The notes: a model not told the origin generated them from the letters alone. Positions 46,544 to 56,630 are shown, counted from the stretch's first letter. The stretch is 64,000 bases of DNA from Staphylococcus sp. NAM3COL9 (GCF_001431205.1 NZ_LGPC01000016.1:448141-512140); one strand, 5' to 3'. Program-made: numbers and translations.

Positions 46544-48037
46544 CTATTGTTTACCAAACCAATTCACTGGTTCTGGGTTCGTATTACGTAAAATATGTTT
46601 CTCAACTTGATATTCTGCTAAGCCTTCTTTACCAAGTTCTCTACCAATACCTGATTGTTTGTAACCACCCCATGGTGCTTGTGCAAAGTATGGGTGGAAA
46701 TCATTAATCCAAACTGTACCCATCTTCAATTTATTAACAACACGTTCAGCTTTACCGATATCTGAAGTGAATACGCCACCCGCTAATCCATATATTGAAT
46801 CATTTGCTAGCTCAATTGCTTCTGCTTCTGTTGAAAAGCCTTCAATTGTTACAACTGGACCAAATACTTCTTCTTGTACAATACGCATTGAAGTATCGCA
46901 ATCTGTAATTACAGTTGGTTCAAAGAAGAAACCATCTTGTAAGTCTTCACGTTCTGGTCTTTTACCACCAATAGCAATCGTTGCGTTTTCTGATTTTGCA
47001 ACTTCCATATATTTTTCTATTTTTTCTCTGTGTTCAGCTGAAATAACTGGACCCATTTCGGTTTTTGGATTAAATCCATCACCTAATTTAATATTTTTAA
47101 TTCTTTCAACTAAAGCTGATTCGAATTTATCTTTGATATCGTTGTGTACTAAGATTCTTGCGCCTGCAGAACATACTTGGCCTGCGTGGAAAAAACCACC
47201 ATTCAAAGCTTGATCGACTGCAAGATTAAAATCAGCATCATCAAAAATAATATTAGGATTTTTACCACCAAGCTCTAATGCAACATTCGTTACGTGATTA
47301 GCAGCTTGTTTCATAATATGTTTTCCTGTTTGAATACCACCTGTAAAAGATACTAGGTCTACTTCTTTATGAGAAGATAACGGCTCTCCTACTTCAGAAC
47401 CTTTACCTAAGACTAAGTTAATGACACCTTTAGGGAATCCAACTTCCTCCATCAATTCAAATACACGAATCGTTGTTAACGGTGTGATTTCACTTGGCTT
47501 CATAACAAGGGTACAGCCTGTAACTAATGCTGGAGCAATCTTCCATGAAGCTTGTAGTAAAGGATAGTTCCATGGTGTGATCTGTGTGACAACACCTACT
47601 GGTTCTTTTATCACTTTACTTTCAGTATTAGGAATTGGTGAATCTATCATTTCTCCACCATTTTTATCTGCTAAACCAGCAAAATAATTAAATACATTCG
47701 CAATGTCGTCCATGTCTGCATATGATTCTTCTAATGTTTTGCCTGTATCTAATGTTTCAAGTCTTGCTAATTCTTCACGGTGTTCTACGATTAAGTCAGC
47801 AATTGCGCCTACTTTTTTACCTCTAGATTCACTTGTTTCTTTAGACCATTCACTGCCTTCAAATGCACTTCTTGCAGCTAAAATAGCACGTTCACTATCT
47901 TTTGAAGTGCCCTCTGCGACTTCAAAAATGACTTCTTGGTTATATGGATTAATAATTTTTCTTGTTTCTTTGTTCGAGCTATTTACCCACTCACCATCAA
48001 TATATTGACGACGAGATAATTGATTTAAAAGTTCCAT
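46544..48037 (-). CDS. betB: Betaine-aldehyde dehydrogenase
   Basis: 497 residues, aldehyde dehydrogenase superfamily. It oxidises betaine aldehyde to glycine betaine with NAD(P). The motif VALELGGKNPNIIFDDAD (catalytic Glu near 260) and GGFFHAGQVCSAGARI (nucleophile Cys near 294) are intact. Start ATG at 48037 follows GGAGG. First gene of the operon, preceded by a sigma-A type promoter and a palindromic operator. Known as cudA in S. xylosus and gbsA in Bacillus. Confidence 0.94.
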   Translation of the reverse strand: MELLNQLSRRQYIDGEWVNSSNKETRKIINPYNQEVIFEVAEGTSKDSERAILAARSAFEGSEWSKETSESRGKKVGAIADLIVEHREELARLETLDTGKTLEESYADMDDIANVFNYFAGLADKNGGEMIDSPIPNTESKVIKEPVGVVTQITPWNYPLLQASWKIAPALVTGCTLVMKPSEITPLTTIRVFELMEEVGFPKGVINLVLGKGSEVGEPLSSHKEVDLVSFTGGIQTGKHIMKQAANHVTNVALELGGKNPNIIFDDADFNLAVDQALNGGFFHAGQVCSAGARILVHNDIKDKFESALVERIKNIKLGDGFNPKTEMGPVISAEHREKIEKYMEVAKSENATIAIGGKRPEREDLQDGFFFEPTVITDCDTSMRIVQEEVFGPVVTIEGFSTEAEAIELANDSIYGLAGGVFTSDIGKAERVVNKLKMGTVWINDFHPYFAQAPWGGYKQSGIGRELGKEGLAEYQVEKHILRNTNPEPVNWFGKQ

Positions 48038-48059
48038 GAAAATTACCTCCGTTAAGTTT

Positions 48060-48077
48060 GTTAAATTTTTATTTAAC
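48060..48077. promoter_or_regulatory. Palindromic operator of betBA (likely CudC site)
   Basis: GTTAAAT-TTTT-ATTTAAC, a perfect inverted repeat lying between the betB promoter and its ribosome site. The adjacent GTTAAGTTTG (48051-48060) repeats the half-site. The same half-site forms the perfect palindrome upstream of cudT. Confidence 0.6.
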
Positions 48078-48093
48078 GAATTTTACAAGATTT

Positions 48094-48123
48094 ATGTTAG
48101 CATAGTAATCGAAAGGGTGTCAA
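48094..48123 (-). promoter_or_regulatory. betB promoter
   Basis: On the minus strand TTGACA (48118-48123) and TAACAT (48094-48099) are 18 bases apart, with a TG just upstream of the -10. The operator at 48060-48077 lies just downstream. Confidence 0.6.
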
Positions 48124-48239
48124 ACGAGTTTAGTTATAAGCTGGTTATGGATTTGTATAATTATAAAAATATAGTTATTTTGAATCCCTTAATCATCAAT
48201 AGCTTGAATTTGTATAAAAAATTATCGGAGGTGTACATC

Positions 48240-48791
48240 ATGGTACATTCAAACAACCCTGATAAGCAATTGAATGAAGCAAAAGACATCGTCATCAATG
48301 CAATTGGTGAAACGATGGATCTGTACGGGATTAACAGAAGTGTAGGTAATTTATTTGGTACTATGCTCTTTGAGGACAGCATGACATTAGATGAAATGCG
48401 TGAACAACTACAAATGAGCAAGCCTAGTATGAGTGCTGGAGTAAAAAGGCTCCAAGAATTCGATCTTGTCAAACAACAGTTTACACGGGGCAGTAGAAAA
48501 CAACATTTCGTTGCTGAAAAAGACTTTTTTAATTTCTTTAGTAACTTTTTTACCCGCAAATGGAAAAGAGAAATTGTAATTAACTCTGAGGCTGTTCATG
48601 ATTCAGTAGCTATACTTGATAAGGTCATCAACGATAAAAATGCTGATGCAACTACTAAAACAGAAGCTAGCGAAGTCAAAGCACAATTAATCGATACATT
48701 GCCATACTATGATTGGTTAGATCAATTGGGCCAAGCAATCGAAAGTGGCGAAATTTTTAAATACTTCCCTATTCCAGAAAATAAGAATTAA
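48240..48791 (+). CDS. cudC: GbsR/CudC-type MarR-like repressor of choline use
   Basis: 183 residues. The winged helix at about 50-100 (MTLDEMREQLQMSKPSMSAGVKRLQE) and the helical C-terminus (LPYYDWLDQLGQAIESGEIFKYFP) are characteristic of GbsR proteins, which sense choline and repress the betaine genes. The start at 48240 has GGAGGTG eight bases upstream; the frame is open further upstream but unsupported. It is divergent from betB and convergent with cudT. Confidence 0.9.
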   Translation: MVHSNNPDKQLNEAKDIVINAIGETMDLYGINRSVGNLFGTMLFEDSMTLDEMREQLQMSKPSMSAGVKRLQEFDLVKQQFTRGSRKQHFVAEKDFFNFFSNFFTRKWKREIVINSEAVHDSVAILDKVINDKNADATTKTEASEVKAQLIDTLPYYDWLDQLGQAIESGEIFKYFPIPENKN

Positions 48792-48827
48792 CACTTATTT
48801 CAATGTATTTAGGAGGAATTGTACAAT

Positions 48828-48873
48828 CAAAAAAGACAGTTAGATTCTTCTTTAGAAATCTAGCTGTCTTTTT
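48828..48873 (+). terminator. cudC terminator
   Basis: Stem AAAAAGACAGTTAGATT / AATCTAGCTGTCTTTTT with one mismatch and a T7 tail, 37 bases after the cudC stop. Confidence 0.85.
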
Positions 48874-48988
48874 TTCATTTCCAGATACCTCTTAATTTCA
48901 ATATTAAATATATTTAGTGAAAAATGGTCGTGGACTTACGCATTTAAAATCCAGGTCACTTCACAATCCACTTCTATCTAATACTATA

Positions 48989-49038
48989 AAAAAGCAGTGG
49001 CGCATCTATCACGATAGATTGCTTCACTGCTTTTTTTA
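48989..49038 (-). terminator. cudT terminator
   Basis: Two-part stem AAAAAAGCAGTG ... CACTGCTTTTTT enclosing ATCTATC/GATAGAT, 10 bases past the cudT stop and with T-runs on both sides. Confidence 0.8.
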
Positions 49039-49047
49039 TATTTTCAT

Positions 49048-50670
49048 CTATAAGTTGTCATCATCTTTCTTTTCTCTCACTTGTGTAATTCTCAGTGAGC
49101 GTCGTTCTACTTCTTTATATTTATCCGCACGGCGCTCAAGTTTGAGTCGATCCTCATTTAATGTCCGTATGAATGAAATCATCATCATGACGAAGATAAT
49201 AAGTACTGGCACACTAGCAAGTAAAGAAGCTGTTTTTAATACTTCCAATGATCGCTCACCACCAACAAGCATTAATGCAAATGGTAATAAACATAAAGCG
49301 AATGCCCAATATAAACGATTTGCTTTTAAAGGTTCTCCAACCACTTTTTTCTGTGATGCTGCTGCTAAAATATAAGAACCAGAATCAAAAGTGGTTGCTA
49401 AGAATAGTACCGCTGAAAGTAAGAATAAAATAATAACTACGTTAGGGAATGGTAATTGATGCAACACTTCAATTATAGTTGCTTCTGTACCATGCGTGTT
49501 CAAATTCTGAACAACATTAAACTCTCCAGTTAATTGTAAATAAACTGCATAGTTACCGAAAATACCAAAGAATAACATACAGCCTAAAGTACCGTATATT
49601 ATCGTACCTAGAACGACTTCTTTCATAGTTCGTCCCTTAGAAATTCGTGCGATAAACAATCCTATAAATGGTGCATATACAATCCACCATGACCAATAGA
49701 ATATTGTCCAATCTTGCGGGAAGTTCGTTTCCTTACGTCCACCGATGCCTCCGAAGGGTTCTATCCACGTCGCCATTTGGAAGAAGTTTTTCACCATATT
49801 ACCCATACCTGTTATGGTTGTTTCCATAATAAACACAGTTGGGCCAACAATCAGTACAAAACCAAGTAAAACAAATGACAAAATAACGTTCCAGTCACTT
49901 AACACTTTTATACCTTTTTTCAATCCAGAATAAGAACTGTATGCAAAAAGTGCAGTTATAATAAATAGAATCGCACCGCGCATGACCATATTATCTCCAT
50001 CTAAACCGGTCAATCTTTCTATACCTGCTGTAATCATCGGTACGCCAAGTGCGAGTGATGTTGCAGCGCCCCCAAGTAAACCGAAGATAAATATAATATC
50101 CGTTACTTGTCCAATAAAACCATCTGTCTGGCTTTTTAAGATAGGTCTCAACGTTTGGCTAATTTTAAATACTGGTTTATTCTTCACGAATATAAGATAA
50201 CCAATACACAATGCTGGCAATACAAATGTTGCCCATGCGATAGGACCCCAGTGGAACATGCCGTACATTGTAGCATAGTTTAAAGCACTATCCGTCATTC
50301 CTTTACCACCGTGTGGCGGGTCTTGATAGTAAAAAGCCCATTCAATAACACCCCAGTATAAAATATCTGAAGCAATACCAGCACAAAACAGCATTGCTGC
50401 CCAACTGAAGTTATTAAATTCAGGTTTATCTGTAGCTTTACCTAAAGTTACATTTCCGTACTTGCCAAATGCAATGTACAAAACAAATATTAATATCGCT
50501 AAGCCAATAAATAAGTACACTGAACCAATTGTACTTACAACAGCTTCATTCATTTTCGTAATAATATCTTGACTGGCTTTTGGAAAAACCATCATTGGAA
50601 TTACTGCAATTAATAAAATCACGGAAGACCCTATAAAGGTCGTCCAATCCATTACTCTATTCTTTTTCAA
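49048..50670 (-). CDS. cudT: BCCT-family choline/glycine betaine transporter
   Basis: About 540 residues, twelve membrane segments. The aromatic BCCT signatures ASDILYWGVIEWAFYYQDPP (near 101) and FYWSWWIVYAPFIGLFIARI (near 330) are present; the latter includes the family's conserved FARISKGRT-type loop. A charged tail of about 40 residues (LKLERRADKYKEVERRS) follows the last helix. The best start is a TTG at 50670 (MKKNRVMDW) with AGGGG ten bases before it. Its neighbours convert choline to betaine, so choline is the likely substrate. A perfect palindrome lies about 210 bases upstream. Confidence 0.9.
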   Translation of the reverse strand: MKKNRVMDWTTFIGSSVILLIAVIPMMVFPKASQDIITKMNEAVVSTIGSVYLFIGLAILIFVLYIAFGKYGNVTLGKATDKPEFNNFSWAAMLFCAGIASDILYWGVIEWAFYYQDPPHGGKGMTDSALNYATMYGMFHWGPIAWATFVLPALCIGYLIFVKNKPVFKISQTLRPILKSQTDGFIGQVTDIIFIFGLLGGAATSLALGVPMITAGIERLTGLDGDNMVMRGAILFIITALFAYSSYSGLKKGIKVLSDWNVILSFVLLGFVLIVGPTVFIMETTITGMGNMVKNFFQMATWIEPFGGIGGRKETNFPQDWTIFYWSWWIVYAPFIGLFIARISKGRTMKEVVLGTIIYGTLGCMLFFGIFGNYAVYLQLTGEFNVVQNLNTHGTEATIIEVLHQLPFPNVVIILFLLSAVLFLATTFDSGSYILAAASQKKVVGEPLKANRLYWAFALCLLPFALMLVGGERSLEVLKTASLLASVPVLIIFVMMMISFIRTLNEDRLKLERRADKYKEVERRSLRITQVREKKDDDNL

Positions 50671-51233
50671 TTGTTGAACACCCCTCATAGTAGATTTGTA
50701 TGTAAAATTACCGCTAATAATTTTAATGAATTAGCAAGAACTATTTAATTATTCACAAACATGAGCCTAACGAATTTTAAATAATAATGCAAATTGCATT
50801 CAAACGAATCATATGTAAAAGATGAATAATTATATAATAACTACAATTAATTTGAATACAAAAATCGCTACAATCACAGTGTTAAGTTTAAACTTAACGA
50901 AATTAATGAATCTTACAAACTTAACTAACTGTATTTTTATGCATAAATAAAGAATATATATTCTATTTATTTTTTTATTTTCTTTATGTATTTAGTTGTT
51001 TTCAAAAAATATTTCGTTTAATTTTTACATTACTTGATTTTTGATAATATTACTAAAAAGCATAAAATAATTATAAATATAAATACACTTAAAATTGTAT
51101 TACATTAAAATCGACATATATTTAAAATAAAACGTGTAAAACTAAAAAAACGACGCTCATAATCTACTTTTTAATCAAAAGTATTCTATAATATAGAAGT
51201 AATAATAAAGTATTAGATAAAGAGGTTTTGAAA
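50671..51233. promoter_or_regulatory. cudT upstream region with perfect palindromic operator
   Basis: At 50881-50898 GTTAAGTTTAAACTTAAC is a perfect 18-base palindrome followed by CGAA, as in the betB operator (ATTTAACGAA). A TATAAT-like -10 for cudT lies near 50832-50837. The rest (50900-51227) is very AT-rich with no gene. Confidence 0.6.
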
Positions 51234-51959
51234 ATGGATAAAACACAGATTATAAATTATTGGGATAAACGTGCCGAGTCTTTTAGTAAAGATAAACAGG
51301 CAGAATTAGAAAGTAAACATGCAGAAGCTTGGGTGAAAGAAATAGAAGCAATTATTCCATTAAGAGATGGTTTAAAAGTATTAGACATTGGTACAGGTGC
51401 TGGTTTTCTAGCAATCCTATGTGCACAACAAGGTGCTGAGGTTTCAGGTATTGATTTGGCGGCTGATATGATTCAATCTGCAAAACAAAACGCACAACAA
51501 TTAAATCAAAACATCCAGTTTAATGTCATGGATGCAGAACATCTAAATTATGAAAATGAAACTTTTGATGTCGTCATCGCTCGAAATGTGACATGGTTAT
51601 TGCCTAACACACAAGCTGCCTATAAAGAATGGTTACGTGTGTTAAAACCGAACGGTTATCTCATTAATATTGATGGAGATTATGGCAAAGATTCCTTTAT
51701 TAATTACGGAGACATCCCAACGGATCACGCACATAACACACTGGGAGATGAGATGTTGAAGGAAAGCGAAGCCATCAAACAAAGCATACCTATTAATCAT
51801 CAATCAAGACCACAATATGACATGAATATCTTAAAACAACTAGGATATGAAACCATTCATCTTGATGATGGCGTTTATATTCGCGTATATAAAGAACAAG
51901 ATGCTTTTTATAATCCAACACCTATATTTTTAATATCAGTCACTAAACCTATGACCTAA
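51234..51959 (+). CDS. Class I SAM-dependent methyltransferase
   Basis: 241 residues. The SAM-binding motif I VLDIGTGAGFLAILCAQQG lies near 46, followed by GIDLAADMIQSAKQNA (motif II) and FNVMDAEHLNYENETFDVVIARN (motifs III-IV). It belongs to the UbiE/COQ5-like methyltransferase_11 group. The start at 51234 has AGAGG eight bases upstream. The acceptor is unknown and no neighbour suggests one. Confidence 0.83.
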   Translation: MDKTQIINYWDKRAESFSKDKQAELESKHAEAWVKEIEAIIPLRDGLKVLDIGTGAGFLAILCAQQGAEVSGIDLAADMIQSAKQNAQQLNQNIQFNVMDAEHLNYENETFDVVIARNVTWLLPNTQAAYKEWLRVLKPNGYLINIDGDYGKDSFINYGDIPTDHAHNTLGDEMLKESEAIKQSIPINHQSRPQYDMNILKQLGYETIHLDDGVYIRVYKEQDAFYNPTPIFLISVTKPMT

Positions 51960-52085
51960 TTTAATGTACATTTTTTATATTAGATAGAATATTTATTATA
52001 TTTTAATATATTAGGTGCCTTGAACTTGCGTTATGCTTCAATTTTTATCATACTAAAAGAGAATACAGTAAAAGGAGTGGTAAGA

Positions 52086-52976
52086 ATGAATAAAGAACAA
52101 TTTGATAAAGTGAAAAATGGTAAAGGTTTCATTGCTGCATTAGATCAAAGTGGTGGTAGTACACCAAAAGCGCTTAAAGATTACGGCGTTACTGAAGATC
52201 AATACGATAGCGAAGATGAAATGTTCAAACTCGTTCATGACATGCGTACACGTATTGTATCATCACCTTCATTCAGCGCTGATAAAATTATTGGTGCAAT
52301 TCTTTTCGAACAAACGATGGATCGCGAAGTAGACGGCAAACATACTGGTGATTACTTAGCAGATAAAGGCGTTGTTCCCTTCTTAAAAGTTGATAAAGGC
52401 TTAGACGAACAAAAAGATGGCGTTCAATTAATGAAACCTATGCCAGACTTAGATGCTTTATTAAGTCGTGCCAGCGATCATAAAATTTTTGGTACAAAAA
52501 TGCGTTCTAATATTTTAGAACTAAACAGAGATGGTATTGATTTAGTTGTAAAACAACAGTTTGATGTTGCTAAACAAATTATCTCTGCTGGATTAGTTCC
52601 AATCATTGAGCCAGAAGTTAACATTAATGCTGAAAACAAAGAAGATATTGAAGCTTATTTATCTGACTCAATCTTAGAAGAACTAAACAAATTAAACGAC
52701 GATCAACTCGTAATGTTAAAATTATCTATCCCTACAAAAGCTAACCAATACCAAACACTTATTGACCATGCTAATGTTGTGCGTGTTGTTGCACTATCAG
52801 GCGGATACAGTAGAGAACATGCAAACGAAGTCCTTAAACAAAACAAAGATTTAATAGCCAGCTTCTCTCGTGCACTTATTAATGATTTAAATGTAAATCA
52901 ATCAGATGAAGAATTTGATAAAATCTTAGGTGAAACAATCGAATCTATTTATGACGCTTCAGTCAATAAAGCCTAA
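52086..52976 (+). CDS. fda: Fructose-bisphosphate aldolase class I
   Basis: 296 residues, the length of the staphylococcal class I aldolase. It splits fructose 1,6-bisphosphate (and related ketose bisphosphates) through a Schiff-base lysine. Stretches [21 protein letters not shown] (near 14), [26 protein letters not shown] (near 177) and [14 protein letters not shown] (near 215, Schiff-base Lys region) are diagnostic. The start follows AAAAGGAGTGG. It is monocistronic with a terminator at 53051. Confidence 0.94.
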   Translation: MNKEQFDKVKNGKGFIAALDQSGGSTPKALKDYGVTEDQYDSEDEMFKLVHDMRTRIVSSPSFSADKIIGAILFEQTMDREVDGKHTGDYLADKGVVPFLKVDKGLDEQKDGVQLMKPMPDLDALLSRASDHKIFGTKMRSNILELNRDGIDLVVKQQFDVAKQIISAGLVPIIEPEVNINAENKEDIEAYLSDSILEELNKLNDDQLVMLKLSIPTKANQYQTLIDHANVVRVVALSGGYSREHANEVLKQNKDLIASFSRALINDLNVNQSDEEFDKILGETIESIYDASVNKA

Positions 52977-53050
52977 ACAAATAATTCTTACACGTTTTTA
53001 TTTCCCAGGAAAAGCAAAGCGTTTGAGATTAGAACACCTCAGTTAACTAA

Positions 53051-53094
53051 TGAAAGCAATTTTCTACTCAAAACGTAGAGAATTGCTTTTTTCA
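53051..53094 (+). terminator. Terminator of fda
   Basis: Stem AAAGCAATTTTCTAC / GTAGAGAATTGCTTT with one mismatch, followed by TTTTC, 75 bases past the aldolase stop. Confidence 0.8.
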
Positions 53095-53248
53095 TGTTGA
53101 ATTCTTTCTAATTGCACATAGAGACACTTTTTTTCGCAAAAACAAACATCTAAAACACAGATTATTTATAAGTCTATTACAGGAATGAGATGTGCCTTGA
53201 GACTATAAGTTCAAGCAATGACTATGAAAAGTAATCAGTAATAACATT

Positions 53249-53812
53249 CTAATTACCATTATCAATTTCAGGATAAACAATATATCCATCATCTTCTATA
53301 ATAGGCAAAGCACCCCACTGTCCTAATTCATGTTTTTGCTGAATAATTTGTTGTTGGTTATCAAGCATAATATGATGTACAGACCATTTGTGCGCAGCTA
53401 ACCAATTACTCACAATTAATCTATGGCATCGCGCTGGATGTGGTTCAGAACACATGTATGCTACACGTTTTAAATTCCCTAATATTCCTAATGCTTTGAT
53501 GCCTTCTTGAAAATCCGCTGTCAAAGTATAATCAGCATAATTATGGAAAGACTCATTATTCCAAGCTTCATTTATTGTTCTACCTACACTTTTAGACACT
53601 TTTCTTCTACCACCTAACAACGTATTATATTGATATTCAATGTTTGCTTCAGTGAGCCATTGTCTTATATTATCTTCATTAAAATGAGGATTACCTTTAC
53701 TGCCTCTATATGCACGGATATCCACAATCACTTCTATATTAAATTGTTGAAGCATATCTATAAATTGCTGTTCTGAATGGTTCGCGTGACCTATCGTATA
53801 TATTTCCGACAT
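53249..53812 (-). CDS. DUF488 domain protein
   Basis: 187 residues. It opens with IYTIGHANHSEQQFIDML and VIVDIRAYRGSKGNPHF, the DUF488 hallmark. It ends with YMCSEPHPARCHRLIVSNWL, where the Cys and His residues are the conserved DUF488 cluster. No function is established. The start at 53812 has a TAGGGGGG ribosome site. The gene stands alone. Confidence 0.85.
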   Translation of the reverse strand: MSEIYTIGHANHSEQQFIDMLQQFNIEVIVDIRAYRGSKGNPHFNEDNIRQWLTEANIEYQYNTLLGGRRKVSKSVGRTINEAWNNESFHNYADYTLTADFQEGIKALGILGNLKRVAYMCSEPHPARCHRLIVSNWLAAHKWSVHHIMLDNQQQIIQQKHELGQWGALPIIEDDGYIVYPEIDNGN

Positions 53813-54009
53813 TCTAATCCCCCCTAACCGTTTATACACCCTGTATTTATACTATATAACCTATTTGAATTTTTATAATCCCATTTATTTAATTCTGGGA
53901 TATATTGTCTATAAACTAATTCTTAAAATGTACTAGCCATCATTGAAAAATATCTATATACTAAATTTAATTTATAAAATAACTTTATTTAAACATTAAG
54001 GGGACTAAA

Positions 54010-55017
54010 ATGAAGAATTATTTACATAGGTGGGTCATAGAAGCACTCAGTTTTATGGCTTTAGGGTTATTTGGATCATTAATCATTGGCCTAATATTAG
54101 ATACAATAGGTAGTCAAACTTTACTTCCTCAATTAGATCTAACATTTTTAACTGAAATTGGTAAGGTTGCCATGTCTGTGACAGGTGCAGCGATAGGTGT
54201 TGCAATTGCATATGGATTAGGTGCAAAACCACTCGTTATTTTTTCTAGTGTCATTGTAGGAACATTGGGTTATACCACTTTTGAAGGTGGCCCTGTAGGG
54301 GCATATATTGCTACTTTAATCGTAGTTGAACTGAGTAGATTATATGCAGGAAAAACAAAAATAGATATTATTCTAACACCTTTACTAACAATTATTATTG
54401 GTGGTTTCATTGCGAAAAGCTTTGGTCCTGCGCTAAATCAATTTATGACTGGATTGGGTAAAATCATCAACGCTGCTACTGACCAACAACCATTCATTAT
54501 GGGAATTCTCGTAGCTGTCATCTTTGGTTTAGCTTTAACGGCACCCATTTCTAGTGCTGCACTTGCACTTATGCTTGATTTAAGTGGTTTAGCTGCTGGC
54601 GCGGCGACAATTGGTTGCGCAGCTCAAATGGTTGGATTTGCAGTCAATGGCTTTAAAGACAATGGCTGGGGAGGCCTATTATCCGTTGGAATTGGTACAA
54701 GCATGTTACAAGTTCCAAATATTATTAAGCACCCTATGATACTCTTACCGCCAACACTTGCTAGTGCAATTGTTGCACCTATCATGACAACATTGTTCCC
54801 TATGACAAATAATGCCGCTGGTGCAGGTATGGGAACTAGTGGATTCATCGGTCAAATTATGACAATTAATACAATGGGCGGTTCGTTGCAAATCTGGGTG
54901 TTAATCCTTGTATTCCATATTCTCTTGCCTGCAGCAATCAGTTTTTCATTATATAAACTATGTTTAAATAAACAATGGATTAAATCTGGAGATCAACTTA
55001 TCCATATCGCTAGTTAA
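54010..55017 (+). CDS. Orphan PTS EIIC-type membrane protein (PTS_EIIC_2 / PfoR-like)
   Basis: 335 residues, about ten membrane segments rich in Gly and Ala. Segments such as ALTAPISSAALALMLDLSGLAAGAATIGCAAQMVGFAV and NNAAGAGMGTSGFIGQIMTIN are those of the EIIC_2 family, which includes the PfoS/PfoR proteins once described as regulatory. There is no IIA or IIB partner nearby, so either it borrows them or it is not a phosphotransferase. The ribosome site is TAAGGGG. Confidence 0.8.
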   Translation: MKNYLHRWVIEALSFMALGLFGSLIIGLILDTIGSQTLLPQLDLTFLTEIGKVAMSVTGAAIGVAIAYGLGAKPLVIFSSVIVGTLGYTTFEGGPVGAYIATLIVVELSRLYAGKTKIDIILTPLLTIIIGGFIAKSFGPALNQFMTGLGKIINAATDQQPFIMGILVAVIFGLALTAPISSAALALMLDLSGLAAGAATIGCAAQMVGFAVNGFKDNGWGGLLSVGIGTSMLQVPNIIKHPMILLPPTLASAIVAPIMTTLFPMTNNAAGAGMGTSGFIGQIMTINTMGGSLQIWVLILVFHILLPAAISFSLYKLCLNKQWIKSGDQLIHIAS

Positions 55018-55066
55018 TTTTTAAATAGCATATAATCCGAAGCTTACGATAAAAATATGCAAAAAA

Positions 55067-55135
55067 TGACAACAAAGTCGTAAATTTTGTTGTCATTAAA
55101 AAGCAGCCCAAATATAAAATTCGGGCTGCTTTTTG
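55067..55135. terminator. Tandem terminators between EIIC and permease genes
   Basis: Two hairpins: TGACAACAAA / TTTGTTGTCA (55067-55095) and AAAAAGCAGCCC / GGGCTGCTTTTT (55098-55134). They lie between convergent genes; the second works in both directions. Confidence 0.85.
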
Positions 55136-55160
55136 GGAAACATTAAATATTAAAATAGTA

Positions 55161-56543
55161 TTACCTATCTTCTTGTACTGGAACTTGCTCACTACTCACA
55201 ACATTTCTCTTTTGCGTAAAATAGAGAATAAATGCAATGAAATACCAGATTAAGACAATCAACCATTCTGATGGCCAAGCCAATGACGATGGCATGCCAG
55301 GCAAGTATATGATTAAGAATAAAACACTTAATACAATTGCGATTATACCGACTGCTTTACCATTCTTAATACGATAAGGACGTTCTAACTCTGGCTGTGT
55401 TTTTCGTAACTTAAGGAATGAAATCGCTACAAGTAAATAACCTAATACAACACCAACACCACCCGCATTAACAATCCATTGAAGTGCAGGTCTACCTAAT
55501 AATGGCGCAATAAATGCAAGTACACCTAAGAATAAGATACCATGCGTAGGTGTTTTAAACTTTGGATGTATATAAGCAAACCATTGAGGAATCATCTTAT
55601 TTTTTGCCATAGCATATAAGATTCTACTACCACCAATAATAAAAGCATTCCAACTCGTAATAATACCGGCTACCCCACCAAGTACTAGCAAGATACCGAA
55701 ACCACTATGACCGAATAAATTGACCATCGCATCAGCTGTTGCTAGGCTACTTGTCGCCAAAGCTTGTGGAGATAATCCTGTTGACACACCAAAAACAATT
55801 AATAAATAAAATATAACTGACGCAATAATAGAAAAAATTAAAATACCACCAATTTTTTTAGCCGGTGCTTTTACTTCTTCAGCTATTTGTGGTATAACGT
55901 CGAATCCCACAAACAAGAAGGGGATCATCATTAAGACAGACATTGTACCACCAACACCATTTTCAAATGGTTTTAAATTATTAAAGTTACCATTAAACCC
56001 TGCGCCAAACACAAGTAACAACCCAACTCCAACGATAAATATTGTAAACACTGTTTGCATAATCGCTGCTGGCTTAACGCCAAAGTAATTAAGTGAAGTT
56101 AAGATGATACTTCCTACAGAACCGATGAGTACCCATGTTAGATAAACATCCCATCCTGCAATATTCCACAATAATCCTTGATGATGAAACGGAATTACAT
56201 AATCTATCACAGTTGGCAAAGCAACCGCTTCGAATGTGATTACAGAGACATAGCCAAAAAGTACCGACCAGCCGGATATAAAAGCAATTCCCGGAGAAAA
56301 TGCTTTTTTCACAAAAACAAATCCTCCCCCTGTTTCAGGAATTGCTGCTGCTAACTCTGCATATGTAAGTCCTATCACAATAACTAAAAATCCACCTATT
56401 AAAAATGCAATTATACTTCCTACAAAGCCTGCTGTTGAAACCCAATCTCCTGATAATACGACCCATCCCCATCCAAGCATGGCACCGATAGCAAGAAACA
56501 AGACATCAACAATACTCATTGATTTATTAAATTCTGATTTCAT
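55161..56543 (-). CDS. APC-superfamily amino acid permease, probable GABA or related importer
   Basis: 460 residues, twelve membrane segments. It starts with FLAIGAMLGWGWVVLSGDWV (the helix 1 substrate loop, usually GxG) and AELAAAIPETGGGFVFVKKA (near 65-84). FLFVGFDVIPQIAEEVKAPAKKIGG near 215 is the usual helix 6 motif. Its position last in gabT-gabD-permease suggests import of GABA or of a diamine-derived substrate. It lies 158 bases downstream of gabD with a hairpin between. Confidence 0.8.
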   Translation of the reverse strand: MKSEFNKSMSIVDVLFLAIGAMLGWGWVVLSGDWVSTAGFVGSIIAFLIGGFLVIVIGLTYAELAAAIPETGGGFVFVKKAFSPGIAFISGWSVLFGYVSVITFEAVALPTVIDYVIPFHHQGLLWNIAGWDVYLTWVLIGSVGSIILTSLNYFGVKPAAIMQTVFTIFIVGVGLLLVFGAGFNGNFNNLKPFENGVGGTMSVLMMIPFLFVGFDVIPQIAEEVKAPAKKIGGILIFSIIASVIFYLLIVFGVSTGLSPQALATSSLATADAMVNLFGHSGFGILLVLGGVAGIITSWNAFIIGGSRILYAMAKNKMIPQWFAYIHPKFKTPTHGILFLGVLAFIAPLLGRPALQWIVNAGGVGVVLGYLLVAISFLKLRKTQPELERPYRIKNGKAVGIIAIVLSVLFLIIYLPGMPSSLAWPSEWLIVLIWYFIAFILYFTQKRNVVSSEQVPVQEDR

Positions 56544-56588
56544 TGAACATACCCCATATCATTCATCAAATTTCAAAAAGTGATATAT

Positions 56589-56630
56589 CAAGTTTGGAAC
56601 CATCTACTTAAATAAGATGGTCCAAACTTG
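56589..56630 (-). other. Hairpin between gabD and permease
   Basis: Stem CAAGTTTGG-ACCATCT / AGATGGTCCAAACTTG with a 9-base loop. Without an immediate T-run, it may be a processing or attenuating element that sets permease expression rather than a full terminator. Confidence 0.45.
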
